A DNA stretch of 19,716 nt, from positions 1 through 19,716 of the forward strand of contig PKQY01000035.1 in the NCBI GenBank assembly GCA_017577895.1, read 5' to 3'. Below, in pieces: positions 7,420 through 15,613 of this stretch; position 1 is the stretch's first letter, and the number at the start of each line of letters is the position of its first letter. The notes beneath the pieces were generated by a model. The model did not search any database and was not told where the DNA came from. It saw only the letters and a list, made by a program, of their open reading frames with translations. Position numbers and translations under genes: made by a program. The DNA comes from Bacillota bacterium (GTDB taxonomy: Bacteria; Bacillota; Bacilli; ZCTH02-B2).

Positions 7420-9250
7420 ATGTTTCTTGTTTTCTTTGCTTCACCGGCAGGACGATGGAAAACGTCGTCCCTTTTCCGACCTGGCTTTTGGCAGTAATCA
7501 TGCCGCCGTGGGCTTCCACAATGTTTTTCACGATGGCCAATCCCAACCCTGTCCCTGTCTTGCCCCTTGTCCGGGCCTTGTCCGTTTTGTAAAACCGTTC
7601 AAAGATAAAGGGCAAATCTTCCGTCGGAATGCCGGTTCCCGTGTCTTCCACTTCCAACAGCACTTCATCCTTCAGCTTCCGCAACCGCACGGTGATGGCT
7701 CCCCCGTCCGACGTATGGCGCAACGCGTTGTCCACCAAATTCGTCAACACTTGTTCGATCCGGTCGGCGTCGGCGGCCACAAACGGAATGGGCGTTTCTT
7801 GCTCCAGCGACAGGCGGACATGGGATTCCTCGGCCATCTTTTCAAATTTGTTCAACACGTGGGCACATATGCCCACCAAATCGACTTCTTGAATTTGCAG
7901 TTTCAATTGTCCCGATTGGATGCGGGCCATGTCCAACAATTCGTTGACCAATTTCCCCATACGCAACGCTTCGTCGTGGATAATCCGCGTCAAGGCCTTC
8001 TTCTCTTCTTCATCCTTGGCCACACCATCCAATATCGCTTCACTGTACCCTTGCATCATCGCGATGGGCGTCTTCAATTCGTGGGAAATGTTGGCCACAA
8101 AATCGTTGCGCAATTTGTCCAGCTTCCGCTCTTCCGTCACATCCCTCAGCACCGCCACCGCCCCCCGCAGGCCGTTGTGGACGGCCTCCCGGTACAGGGG
8201 CGTCATGACGACCGACCATGTCCGGCCGTTGGCCGACACGTCGCCTGCTTGTTCGTTTCCCGTTTCCAACACCCGTTGAAAATACGACAACAACGGCACC
8301 GGCAAGCGGTCGCTTTCACCGTCCGCCGGCTCCGGCCCCTCTTGTAAATGCCTCAACATTTTCCGCCCCGGCGGATTCGTCATCAAAATGCGGCCGGTTT
8401 CGTCCACGGTCAAGACGCCGTCGGTCATGCTGTTCAAGATGCTGCTCAGCTGCTCTTTTTCCCGCGACAAATCTTGGATGGTCGTGTCCAAATCTTCCGC
8501 CATGCGGTTGAACGTCCGCGCCAGAACGCCGATCTCATCGGTCGTGCGAATGGGCACGCGCACTTTAAAATTTCCTTGCATGATTTCATCGGCCGCTTTT
8601 TTCATTTTCAGCACCGGGCTGCTGATGCGGGTGGACAAGAAAAAGGCGAAAAACGTCGTCATGACGATGGCGATACCTGCTGCGTAAAGAATTTGCCATT
8701 TGGCCCCGTTGGTCGTCTCCACCAGGTTTCGCAACGACTGGTATAAGATGACGGCACCGACAATTTCGTTATCCAGCGTCTTGTAAGGAACGGCGACGAC
8801 CAGCATGTCGCCGGAGACGACGTTGCCGAAAAACACGTTGGTACGCTTGTTTTCATCAAAAGACCGCTGAACCGACAACTTACCGCCTCGATACACCATC
8901 TCCAGCTCTTCGTCTCTGAGCAACTGATCGGCGGTGAGGGGCGGCAGCTGCGGATCCGAGGCAAAATGGCTGATTTCCGTCGTTTCCGAATGGATGTTGT
9001 GGATGATGAGGCTTGTCTGATAGGCTTCCAGCAAATGGCCCGCCGTCTCGATGGCCATGTCTTTGTGGGAATACGTTTGAAAAATGTAGGCCAGCCGCTC
9101 CGCCAAGTTGAGCAGATTTTCCGATTGCTGACGGGAATAATAACTCTCCAGAAATTGCCCCAAGAGCAAGGTCAGCAACACCAACACGACGGTGACCATC
9201 CCAATGATGGTCGCCCACAGTTTGACGACGACTCCTCTCCAAAACGGCAA
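7418..9250 (-). CDS. resE: Sensor histidine kinase ResE
   Basis: Membrane sensor kinase of the ResD-ResE system, which controls respiration and low-oxygen genes in Bacillus. The 610 residues show TM1 (about 11-31), an extracytoplasmic sensor region (32-185), TM2 (about 186-206), HAMP (206-258), a PAS-like domain (about 265-375), a HisKA domain with phospho-acceptor His390 in NISHELKTP, and a HATPase domain. That last has N box NLVDNALRHT (504-513), G1 DTGTGIP (536-542) and G2 GTGLGLAIV (566-574). The start is TTG, immediately after the resD stop with no gap; AGGTGAGG upstream serves as ribosome site, and no ATG or GTG fits better. Position beside resD and serA supports ResE over the similar PhoR or WalK. 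Confidence 0.9.
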   Translation of the reverse strand: MPFWRGVVVKLWATIIGMVTVVLVLLTLLLGQFLESYYSRQQSENLLNLAERLAYIFQTYSHKDMAIETAGHLLEAYQTSLIIHNIHSETTEISHFASDPQLPPLTADQLLRDEELEMVYRGGKLSVQRSFDENKRTNVFFGNVVSGDMLVVAVPYKTLDNEIVGAVILYQSLRNLVETTNGAKWQILYAAGIAIVMTTFFAFFLSTRISSPVLKMKKAADEIMQGNFKVRVPIRTTDEIGVLARTFNRMAEDLDTTIQDLSREKEQLSSILNSMTDGVLTVDETGRILMTNPPGRKMLRHLQEGPEPADGESDRLPVPLLSYFQRVLETGNEQAGDVSANGRTWSVVMTPLYREAVHNGLRGAVAVLRDVTEERKLDKLRNDFVANISHELKTPIAMMQGYSEAILDGVAKDEEEKKALTRIIHDEALRMGKLVNELLDMARIQSGQLKLQIQEVDLVGICAHVLNKFEKMAEESHVRLSLEQETPIPFVAADADRIEQVLTNLVDNALRHTSDGGAITVRLRKLKDEVLLEVEDTGTGIPTEDLPFIFERFYKTDKARTRGKTGTGLGLAIVKNIVEAHGGMITAKSQVGKGTTFSIVLPVKQRKQET

Positions 9251-9979
9251 TTAATTCCTCACCTCAAGTTTATAGCCTACGCCCCAAACGGTTTTGATCA
9301 TTTCCGCCGCTTCTTTGGACGCGCTGCTCAACTTCTCCCGCAACCGCTTGATATGAGTGTCAACGGTGCGCAAATCCCCGAAATACTCATAATTCCACAC
9401 GTCTTTGAGCAACTGTTCCCGGGTGAACACTTTGTCCGGCGAGAGCGCCAAATAATACAGCAGATCGTATTCTTTCGGCGTCAAGTACACTTCCTTCCCG
9501 TCCACCGTCACTTTATGGGCGTCGTGGTCAATGGTCAAATGCGGATAGATCAGCACGTTTTTCGTCTTTTCGGCATCCAAGTACTGGTTGGCCGATGAGC
9601 GTCGCAACACGGCTTTAACGCGATAAACGAGCTCCCGAGGGCTGAACGGTTTGGGGACATAGTCGTCGGCCCCCACTTCAAACCCTTGAATCCGGCTCGA
9701 TTCTTCCCCGCGGGCCGTCAACATGATGACCGGTGTCGCCTTTTTTTCCCGCAATTTACGGCACACTTCGATGCCGTCCATTTTCGGCAGCATCAAATCG
9801 AGGATAATCAATTGGTAGTTTTTTTCCATCGCTTTGTTCAACGCCGTTTCCCCTTCGTCCGCCTCGTCGATCTCGTACCCTTCCCGCTCCAAGTACAACC
9901 GCAATAAATTGCGGATGCGCTCCTCATCGTCGACGACGAGAATTTTTTCGGCAGTCGTTTCCTGGTTCAGCGTTTCCAT
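9251..9979 (-). CDS. resD: Response regulator ResD, OmpR/PhoB family
   Basis: Cytosolic transcription factor phosphorylated by ResE. The predicted 242 residues have a receiver domain with acidic pair Asp17-Asp18, phospho-acceptor Asp61 in ILDLMLPKMDG, Thr88 and Lys110. A C-terminal winged helix (about 145-235) ends with DTHIKRLREKL and VWGVGYKLE, both typical of the OmpR class. The frame is open to a TTG at 10009, but GGAGGTG lies 6 nt before the ATG at 9979, which gives the normal length (B. subtilis about 240). The cytochrome c maturation genes resA, resB and resC, which precede resD in B. subtilis, are not here; resD is preceded by the rluB terminator. Confidence 0.93.
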   Translation of the reverse strand: METLNQETTAEKILVVDDEERIRNLLRLYLEREGYEIDEADEGETALNKAMEKNYQLIILDLMLPKMDGIEVCRKLREKKATPVIMLTARGEESSRIQGFEVGADDYVPKPFSPRELVYRVKAVLRRSSANQYLDAEKTKNVLIYPHLTIDHDAHKVTVDGKEVYLTPKEYDLLYYLALSPDKVFTREQLLKDVWNYEYFGDLRTVDTHIKRLREKLSSASKEAAEMIKTVWGVGYKLEVRN

Positions 9980-10014
9980 ATCCGGCACCTCCATCTGACC
10001 ATCACTCAATTTTT

Positions 10015-10020
10015 ATTATA
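10015..10020 (-). promoter_or_regulatory. Possible -10 box for resDE
   Basis: Perfect TATAAT on the minus strand, 35 nt upstream of the resD start and just after the rluB terminator tail. No -35 of quality is found at normal spacing; the region it would occupy is the terminator stem. Activator dependence is conceivable but not shown. Confidence 0.35.
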
Positions 10021-10021
10021 C

Positions 10022-10053
10022 GAAAAATGGCGGCCCGCAACCGTCGGACCGCC
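10022..10053 (-). terminator. Rho-independent terminator after rluB
   Basis: Arms 10029-10036 and 10046-10053 form an 8-bp GC-rich stem with one G-U pair and a 9-nt loop. The minus strand continues ATTTTTCG. It lies 7 nt after the rluB stop and closes the ytfI-to-rluB gene group. Confidence 0.82.
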
Positions 10054-10060
10054 TGCAAAC

Positions 10061-10798
10061 TTATGAACCTTCTGTGTCGAATATGTATTTTAAACGGGCC
10101 ACCTCTTCCGGGCTCAAAAAGCGGTATTCACCCGGTTTCAAATTTCCCAAGTGTATTGGCCCTTGCTGAATGCGCTTCAACGCCGTCACGGGATGGCCGA
10201 TGGCGGCAAACATGCGCCGCACTTGCCGGTTCCGCCCTTCATGCAACGCAATGCGGCATAAGGCCGTCTGCCGCTTCGAATTGACCCGCAACAGCTCGAC
10301 TTTAGCCGGTGCGGTCCAGCCGTCTTCCAGCCGGATGCCGTCTCGCAAGCGTTGCAGCGCCGCCTCTTTCGGAACGCCCTTCACCCATGCCAAATACACT
10401 TTTTCGACTTCATACCGGGGATGCATCAACTTGTTTGCCAATGAGCCGTCATTCGTCAAAAGCAACAGACCTTCCGTATCGTAATCGAGCCGCCCTACGG
10501 GAAACACCCGCCCCGGCAACGGCGGCAACAGATCGGTCACCACTTTGCGACCTTGCGGATCGGCCGTGCTGGTGATAACCCCTCGCGGTTTGTTCAACGC
10601 GATGTAAATTTTGGGGATTCCCTTTGGGATTCGCCGTCCTCTCACCCGGATGTCGTCCGTTTCGGGGTCCACTTTCGTGCCCAGTTCGGTGACGACACGG
10701 CCGTTCACTTCCACCCAGCCGCGGCGAATCCATTCCTCACATGTCCGGCGCGAGCCGATTCCCGCTTGCGCCAGTACTTTTTGTAACCGTTCCTGCAT
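10061..10798 (-). CDS. rluB: Ribosomal large subunit pseudouridine synthase B
   Basis: Makes a pseudouridine in 23S rRNA (helix 89-90 region, position 2605 in E. coli numbering, by homology). The 245 residues have an N-terminal S4 RNA-binding domain (about 1-60, RLQKVLAQAGIGSRRTCEE) and an RsuA-type catalytic domain with GRLDYDTEGLLLLTNDG, where Asp105 is the catalytic aspartate. The C-terminal GRNRQVRRMFAAIGHPV is also conserved. The ribosome site is weak (AGGTAGGT). It follows spmB by 25 nt, as in B. subtilis, where the gene (ypuL) also sits next to spmB. Confidence 0.95.
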   Translation of the reverse strand: MQERLQKVLAQAGIGSRRTCEEWIRRGWVEVNGRVVTELGTKVDPETDDIRVRGRRIPKGIPKIYIALNKPRGVITSTADPQGRKVVTDLLPPLPGRVFPVGRLDYDTEGLLLLTNDGSLANKLMHPRYEVEKVYLAWVKGVPKEAALQRLRDGIRLEDGWTAPAKVELLRVNSKRQTALCRIALHEGRNRQVRRMFAAIGHPVTALKRIQQGPIHLGNLKPGEYRFLSPEEVARLKYIFDTEGS

Positions 10799-10823
10799 CG
10801 GGTCTACCTACCTGCCTTGATGG

Positions 10824-11354
10824 TCAGAACACGAGTCGAACGATGAAAACCGACGACAACACCGCCACCAAATCGGCCAACAGCCCGACTTTGAGCGCGT
10901 AGCGGGTCTTGCGGATGCCCACGGCACCGAAATAGACCGCCAACACATACAGTGTCGTGTCACTGCTGCCGAACATGGTGGAAGCCAGCCGTCCCAAGAA
11001 CGAATCGGGCCCGTACGTTTGGATAATGTCCGTCGCGATGGCCAGCGACCCAGAGCCGGACACGGAGCGAATCAACGCCAACGGCAACACTTCTTCCGGA
11101 ATGCCGAGCAGCTGCCCAATGGGCGTGATGGCGCGAATCAACAACTCCATGGCCCCGGATTCGCGAAAGACCGTCACGGCCACCATCATCGCCACCAAGT
11201 GGGGAATCAGTTCCACGGCAATCTGAAAGCCGCCTTTTGCCCCTTCCGTAAACACCTCATAGACGGGCACCCGTTTCCACCAAGCCGTCAGCAAAATGGT
11301 CAACAGCAACAAGGAGATCAACCAGGCCGAGAGGGAAGACACCAAGGCCGCCAT
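10824..11354 (-). CDS. spmB: Spore maturation protein B
   Basis: The predicted 176-residue integral membrane protein belongs to the nucleoside-recognition/gate family and acts with SpmA in spore core dehydration in B. subtilis. Hydrophobic segments lie near 8-24, 50-65 and at the C-terminus; the conserved stretch SGSGSLAIATDII, with MFGSSDTTLYVLAVYFG after it, marks the SpmB type. The ATG directly follows the spmA stop codon; the ribosome site GGGGAGC lies within the end of spmA, so the pair is translationally coupled. Length matches B. subtilis (178). Confidence 0.94.
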   Translation of the reverse strand: MAALVSSLSAWLISLLLLTILLTAWWKRVPVYEVFTEGAKGGFQIAVELIPHLVAMMVAVTVFRESGAMELLIRAITPIGQLLGIPEEVLPLALIRSVSGSGSLAIATDIIQTYGPDSFLGRLASTMFGSSDTTLYVLAVYFGAVGIRKTRYALKVGLLADLVAVLSSVFIVRLVF

Positions 11355-11954
11355 TTAGCCGCGCTCCCCGCTGCGGATGGCCGACCGCCATTGAAACCAT
11401 TTGTCGAAGCAAACGGCGGCGAGCGTCGACAGCACCGTGGCGGCCAATGTGGTGCCGATGATTTCGGTCGGTTCGGCCGACCCGTACGTCATTCGGACAC
11501 TGATGATGGTCGTCGGAATTAAGGTCAGGCCCGACGTGTTCAACGCCAGCAGCGTGCACATGGCAGGGGTGGCGGTATCTTTTTGGGGATTCAGCTTCTG
11601 CAGCTCCCGCATGGCCGCCAGGCCCATGGGGGTGGCGGCGTTGCCCAGTCCGAACAAATTGGCGGCCATATTCGACAAAATGTAACCTTCCGCCGGATGT
11701 CCCGGCGGCACGGAAGGGAACAAAAAGCGGACGACGGGCCGGAGCAAACGGGCCAAGGCCTGGAGCAATCCCGCTTCTTCTGCAATTTTCATTAAGCCGA
11801 GCCACAATGTCAAGACGCTGATGAGTCCTAAGCTGATGGTGACCCCGGTCTTGGCCCCTTCAAACACCGCCTGATTGATGACCGTGATGTTGCCGTTGAC
11901 GCCGGCCACCACAATGCCCGATACGATCATCGAGAGCCAAATCAGGTGGATCAT
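11355..11954 (-). CDS. spmA: Spore maturation protein A
   Basis: Membrane partner of SpmB; loss of either gives heat-sensitive, poorly dehydrated spores in B. subtilis. The predicted 199 residues contain several hydrophobic helices and the family signature NMAANLFGLGNAATPMGL. I start at 11954 (MIHLIWLSMIVSG) because GGGGAGAGGAG precedes it closely and the N-terminus then aligns with the known family start; the frame is open for nine more codons to another ATG with a poorer ribosome site. It sits 36 nt after the dacB stop and abuts spmB. Confidence 0.93.
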   Translation of the reverse strand: MIHLIWLSMIVSGIVVAGVNGNITVINQAVFEGAKTGVTISLGLISVLTLWLGLMKIAEEAGLLQALARLLRPVVRFLFPSVPPGHPAEGYILSNMAANLFGLGNAATPMGLAAMRELQKLNPQKDTATPAMCTLLALNTSGLTLIPTTIISVRMTYGSAEPTEIIGTTLAATVLSTLAAVCFDKWFQWRSAIRSGERG

Positions 11955-11990
11955 CGTTCTCCTCTCCCCATTTCCTACCATTCTCGTGCC

Positions 11991-13094
11991 TCATGAGCGT
12001 TCGCCGATGCGGACGGGCAGTTCGGCGATCCGTTTTCCCCGAAAGACGACGTGAACTTGACCGACCACGTCGCCGCTTCGCCCTTCGGTCCAGCGCCGGC
12101 GGGCGTCGGGCGAAAATACGACCTTGGCGGCAATTTCCTCGATCTCATCTGCTGCCAAAGGATAATAAAAGGTCTGGGCCACCTCCAGCGTCCGTTCCGT
12201 TGCCGGCCATTGGGCCGGAATCGGCACCGGTTGTCCTTCTTTCAGCAACAGGCGGTCGGGGTACTGGGAAAATCCGTAATCCAACAAACGCATATGATCC
12301 CGCCAGTCATCGGGATCGTTGAGCGTGACGACGACCAATTGCTGTTGACCGCGGGTGGCAGAGGAGACCAGTGTCCGGCCGGACTTGCGGGTATAACCGG
12401 TTTTCACTCCGTCTGCCCCGTCATAAAAATGGAGCATTTTGTTTTTGTTCAACCAGCTGCGCTCCCACTGTTCGCCGGGCCAGGCAACCCGCTTCTGTTT
12501 CGTTTTGACGATTTCTTGAAAAACCGGATTTTTCAGTGCATATGCACTCAACAAGGCCATATCCCGGGCTGTGGAATAATGTCCTTCTTCGTCAAGACCG
12601 TGGGGGTTGGCAAAATGGGTATGGGTCATGCCCAATTCCCAAGCTTTGACATTCATCAGATAGACAAAATTTTCTTCCGTGCCCGCCACATGTTCGGCAA
12701 TGGCCACCGCAGCATCATTTCCCGAACGCAACATCAAGCCGTAGAGCAACGTCTCCAGCGTCACCCGTTCCCCGGGCCGTAAATAAATGGACGAGCCTTC
12801 CATCCGACTGGCTTTCGGACTGACGACGACCAGGTCGTCCAGACGGCCGTATTCGATGGCCAAGATGGCCGTCATAATTTTCGTGATGCTGGCAATGGCT
12901 TTCGGTTCATCGGCGTTTTTCTCGAACAACACCCGCTTCGAGTTGACGTCCATCAAAATCGCATTCTCGGCTTGTACCGCCGGCCCGCCGTCTGCTGCAG
13001 GAAACGCCGGTGCGGCAGCCACCGACAATAAAGGGATGGTGCAGACGATCAACAGGAGCCAAAGGATGAGTTTGCGCGCATCCCCCACAGCCAT
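11991..13094 (-). CDS. dacB: D-alanyl-D-alanine carboxypeptidase, DacB type (spore cortex)
   Basis: A low-molecular-mass penicillin-binding protein that trims the terminal D-Ala of peptidoglycan side chains; DacB adjusts cortex cross-linking in B. subtilis. The 367 residues begin with a signal peptide (hydrophobic 10-30, small residues VAAAPAFPA). They carry the three active-site motifs: SITK with nucleophile Ser69 and Lys72, SGN at 124-126, and KTG at 231-233. The position directly before spmA-spmB is the basis for DacB over DacF or DacA. The start at 13094 has GGGAGG only 3 nt away; the GTG two codons later has better spacing, so the exact start is open. The gap to ytfJ is 54 nt without a terminator. 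Confidence 0.92.
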   Translation of the reverse strand: MAVGDARKLILWLLLIVCTIPLLSVAAAPAFPAADGGPAVQAENAILMDVNSKRVLFEKNADEPKAIASITKIMTAILAIEYGRLDDLVVVSPKASRMEGSSIYLRPGERVTLETLLYGLMLRSGNDAAVAIAEHVAGTEENFVYLMNVKAWELGMTHTHFANPHGLDEEGHYSTARDMALLSAYALKNPVFQEIVKTKQKRVAWPGEQWERSWLNKNKMLHFYDGADGVKTGYTRKSGRTLVSSATRGQQQLVVVTLNDPDDWRDHMRLLDYGFSQYPDRLLLKEGQPVPIPAQWPATERTLEVAQTFYYPLAADEIEEIAAKVVFSPDARRRWTEGRSGDVVGQVHVVFRGKRIAELPVRIGERS

Positions 13095-13148
13095 GACCCT
13101 CCCATTGTTCCCATATATACGCGTTTCGGTGGAAATTATGAGACAAGG

Positions 13149-13556
13149 TTACATGGGCAAGCGCGACGTCGGGAGCGGCTCCTGGGATGAGCGGTTTTGC
13201 TGCAACATCTGCTGAATTTTGTTCAGCACTTGCGGCGCCAAATCGAGGGCCCGTTCGTACAAATGGGTGCTGTTGTCCAAAGACAGCAAGCGAATGCCTT
13301 GGCTGTTCACCACTAAAAAGGCTACCGGCTGGATGGAAATGCCGCCGCCGCTGCCGCCCCCAAAAGGCATGTAGGAGGCGTCGCTCGACTCGAATTCGCT
13401 TCCGCCGGCGGCAAAACCGAAGCCGACTTTGGAAACCGGCAAGATGACGCTGCCGTCCGGCGCTTCCACGGCATCGCCGACGATGGTGTTGACATCGATC
13501 ATCTCTTTGATGTTCTCCAATGCCGTCTTCATTAAACCTTCAATGGGATGTGTCAC
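13149..13556 (-). CDS. ytfJ: Sporulation protein YtfJ (GerW family)
   Basis: YtfJ is a small forespore protein in B. subtilis; the GerW family is linked to normal germination. The predicted 135 residues begin with GTG giving MTHPIEGLMKTALENI, which matches the family N-terminus, and contain IVGDAVEAPDGSVILPVSKV, a Gly/Ser-rich turn with FGGGSGGGISI, and PVAFLVV near the middle. AAAGGAAG stands 7 nt before this GTG, inside the end of ytfI. The frame is open twelve codons further, but that would overlap ytfI and loses the family match. It lies 4 nt after ytfI, the same pair as in B. subtilis. Confidence 0.92.
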   Translation of the reverse strand: MTHPIEGLMKTALENIKEMIDVNTIVGDAVEAPDGSVILPVSKVGFGFAAGGSEFESSDASYMPFGGGSGGGISIQPVAFLVVNSQGIRLLSLDNSTHLYERALDLAPQVLNKIQQMLQQNRSSQEPLPTSRLPM

Positions 13557-13560
13557 ACTC

Positions 13561-14160
13561 TCAACTTCCTTTCCCACCATGTTCTCGAGCATTTCGGGTC
13601 CAAATCCAATAACCTAACCAGCGTACGCCTGCGATGATAGCATGTCCCAAGCGAAACGTCGCTATGCAGTGGAACCGCCAGTGAAAACCGGTCCGCTGAA
13701 AATCGGGCCGGACTGTGATGCGGGGACGTTCACGAAACGTCACGGCATGGGACAACTGCGTATGCAACCAGTGTTGCCACCACCAGAACCAACCGACAAG
13801 CCATCCCGTCACATGGGCCTGACCGGTGCCGAACGCGGTGGCCATCTCCCATTTTTCGATGGATACGCGGCGCAAAAAGGCGCGGCCGATGCGCCATAAG
13901 GCCCGTCCGTCCTGAAGGGACAAGCGGGAAACCGGATTCTGCCGCCGCTTCCCCGGCGGGGGCGGACCGGGTGACGGAGGGCCGCCGGCCGCCTGCGGCC
14001 AGCGAATGCGAATGCGCAACAAGTGAAAAAAGCCGAGCACTTCCACGGCTCCTTCGGGATGCATCCCGTGCATTTGAAACTCCAGCCGAACCGTAATTTT
14101 GGTACACAGCAACAGGCCGATAAGGCCGATGAGCCCGATGACCACCACCATGCTCGCCAT
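13561..14160 (-). CDS. ytfI: DUF2953 membrane-associated protein, YtfI type
   Basis: A protein of unknown function, 199 residues as predicted. It starts with a hydrophobic segment (about 2-21), followed by ITVRLEF, a proline-rich patch near 58-70, and a Trp-rich hydrophobic middle (WLVGWFWWWQHW). The C-terminal part contains ITVRPDFQ and a further hydrophobic segment. This and the position before ytfJ identify the DUF2953/YtfI family. The ATG at 14160 has AAGGTG 8 nt before it; a GTG three codons upstream overlaps that site. A forespore-type promoter lies 47 nt upstream. Role not established; co-expression with ytfJ suggests a spore function. Confidence 0.82.
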   Translation of the reverse strand: MASMVVVIGLIGLIGLLLCTKITVRLEFQMHGMHPEGAVEVLGFFHLLRIRIRWPQAAGGPPSPGPPPPGKRRQNPVSRLSLQDGRALWRIGRAFLRRVSIEKWEMATAFGTGQAHVTGWLVGWFWWWQHWLHTQLSHAVTFRERPRITVRPDFQRTGFHWRFHCIATFRLGHAIIAGVRWLGYWIWTRNAREHGGKGS

Positions 14161-14206
14161 TGTTCCCACACCTTGCCGCCGGCGCCGGTTGCCACATTTT
14201 TACGTT

Positions 14207-14235
14207 TAGTATGGGCCGGCAAAGTCTGTGTATAC
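14207..14235 (-). promoter_or_regulatory. Sigma-G (or sigma-F) type promoter for ytfI-ytfJ
   Basis: On the minus strand GTATA (14231-14235), a 17-nt spacer and CATACTA (14207-14213). Both halves fit the B. subtilis sigma-G consensus GHATR and CATWHTA without mismatch, and ytfIJ is forespore-expressed there. The -35 overlaps the end of the scpB terminator. Confidence 0.7.
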
Positions 14236-14260
14236 AAAAAAAGTCCTCCCGATGGAGGAC
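14235..14260 (-). terminator. Rho-independent terminator after scpB
   Basis: GTCCTCC (14243-14249) pairs with GGAGGAC (14254-14260) around a CGAT loop; the minus strand continues with seven Ts. It begins 6 nt after the scpB stop and closes the lysA-scpA-scpB unit. Confidence 0.9.
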
Positions 14261-14266
14261 CTGGCA

Positions 14267-14791
14267 TTATGCATCTTGAAACGAATCCAGCGGCGGCAAA
14301 TCTTCCAGTCGATTGAGTCCGAATTGTTCCAAAAACCGTTTCGTCGTCCCGTACAAAATGGGCCGGCCAACCCCTTCCCGCCGGCCCACTTCTTCAATCA
14401 AGCCCCGGTTGAGCAACGTCTGAATCGGCTTTTCCGACTTTACCCCGCGAATCTCCTCGATGTCGATGCGGGTAATGGGCTGCCGGTAGGCAATGATGGC
14501 CAACGTCTCCAAAGCGGCTTGCGACAGGCTGGTGGTGGTGTGGGACGACCGGATTTTTTCCAAATAAGGGGCCAATTCCGGCTTGGTCGTCATATAAAAT
14601 GCATCGGCGACATGAACGAGCTGCAAACCCGACGCTTCTTGTCGATAGCGCTCCTCTAACGTGTGGCAAAGCGCCAAAACGGACGCCTCATCCAGCTGAA
14701 GCAGTTCACAAAGCTGTTTGACCGTCACGCCTTCGTAACCCGACGCAAAAATGATACCTTCGACGATTTTTAAAAGCTCTTGCTGTTGCAT
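14267..14791 (-). CDS. scpB: Segregation and condensation protein B
   Basis: ScpB dimers bind the ScpA kleisin and regulate the SMC condensin that compacts and separates chromosomes. The 174 residues hold two winged-helix domains. The conserved stretch SQAALETLAIIAYRQPITR is visible near 89-107, with IEEIRGVKSEKPIQTLL after it and RPILYGTTKRFLEQFGL toward the end. AGGAGTGG lies a few bases before the ATG. It follows scpA by 33 nt, the usual pair. Confidence 0.96.
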   Translation of the reverse strand: MQQQELLKIVEGIIFASGYEGVTVKQLCELLQLDEASVLALCHTLEERYRQEASGLQLVHVADAFYMTTKPELAPYLEKIRSSHTTTSLSQAALETLAIIAYRQPITRIDIEEIRGVKSEKPIQTLLNRGLIEEVGRREGVGRPILYGTTKRFLEQFGLNRLEDLPPLDSFQDA

Positions 14792-14824
14792 CTTGCCACT
14801 CCTGTGCTCGCATGTCCGGCATCG

Positions 14825-15613
14825 TCACGATGCGCCCTGGCGGCGGGCCTCCGACGAAACGCGCCAAATGACGGTAATCTCCGCAAACAGGGCCTGCTGT
14901 CTCATTTCGATGCGATGTTGTTTCAACAATTCCAATAATGCCAGGAACGTGACGACGATATCATGCCGCTGCCGGTCGGGCACGAACTCCCAAAATGTGG
15001 CAACTTCCCTCTTCCGTAGCCGGCGCACAATCTGTTGCAATTTTTCCTGCACCGTAATGCGACGGGGCCGGAAAAACGCGGGCGGCGCCGGCGGTTGCGG
15101 CACTTCCCGTTGCATGACTTGCAGGAAGACCGCCTGCAGTTCCTCCGGGGTATGTTTCAGCGCCAACGGCTGGGCGATGGCCGGCTCGTCGGCGGTAGGC
15201 CATTGGGGGTGCGGCTCGCGCATGTGCAACAAACTTTGTTGATTTTCCCGTTGCCTCAATGCCTCGGCGGCTTTTTTAAACTGACGGTACTGCAACAGGC
15301 GCTCCAAGAGCAGCTGCTGCAACTGTTCTTCTTCCGCTTGAACTTCTTCTTCCGAGGCCGCCGATGGTTCGGGCAACAGCTTGCGGCTTTTGATGGCCAG
15401 CAGTTGGGCCGCCACGACGAGATACTCGCTGGCCACATCAATTTCCAGTTCTTGCATCATCGCCAAGGCTTCGAAATATTGGTTGGCGATCTCTGCTAAC
15501 GGGATATCGGTAATGTCCACTTGTGCCTCTTCGATTAAATGGAGCAACAAGTCCAACGGGCCTTCAAAAGCTGCGACCTTGACATGGATGCCCCCGGTGG
15601 TCACTGGCTGCAT
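14825..15613 (-). CDS. scpA: Segregation and condensation protein A (kleisin)
   Basis: ScpA bridges the two SMC heads and holds ScpB in the bacterial condensin complex. The 262 residues show the N-terminal SMC-binding motif AAFEGPLDLLLHLIEEAQVDI, ASEYLVVAAQLLAIKSRKLLPE, an acidic Gln/Glu-rich middle (about 85-105), and a C-terminal winged-helix region with VTFLALLELLKQHRI. The ATG overlaps the end of lysA by 13 nt and has a poor ribosome site (GGCGGG), so translation probably depends on coupling to lysA. In B. subtilis scpA and scpB are separated from lysA by the ribT and riboflavin gene block, missing here. Confidence 0.95.
   Translation of the reverse strand: MQPVTTGGIHVKVAAFEGPLDLLLHLIEEAQVDITDIPLAEIANQYFEALAMMQELEIDVASEYLVVAAQLLAIKSRKLLPEPSAASEEEVQAEEEQLQQLLLERLLQYRQFKKAAEALRQRENQQSLLHMREPHPQWPTADEPAIAQPLALKHTPEELQAVFLQVMQREVPQPPAPPAFFRPRRITVQEKLQQIVRRLRKREVATFWEFVPDRQRHDIVVTFLALLELLKQHRIEMRQQALFAEITVIWRVSSEARRQGAS

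Noticed and set aside
7427..8347. A 306-codon plus-strand frame opposite resE
   Set aside because: Antisense to the kinase core of resE, whose H, N and G boxes are intact; it would also start inside the resE end just after the terminator.
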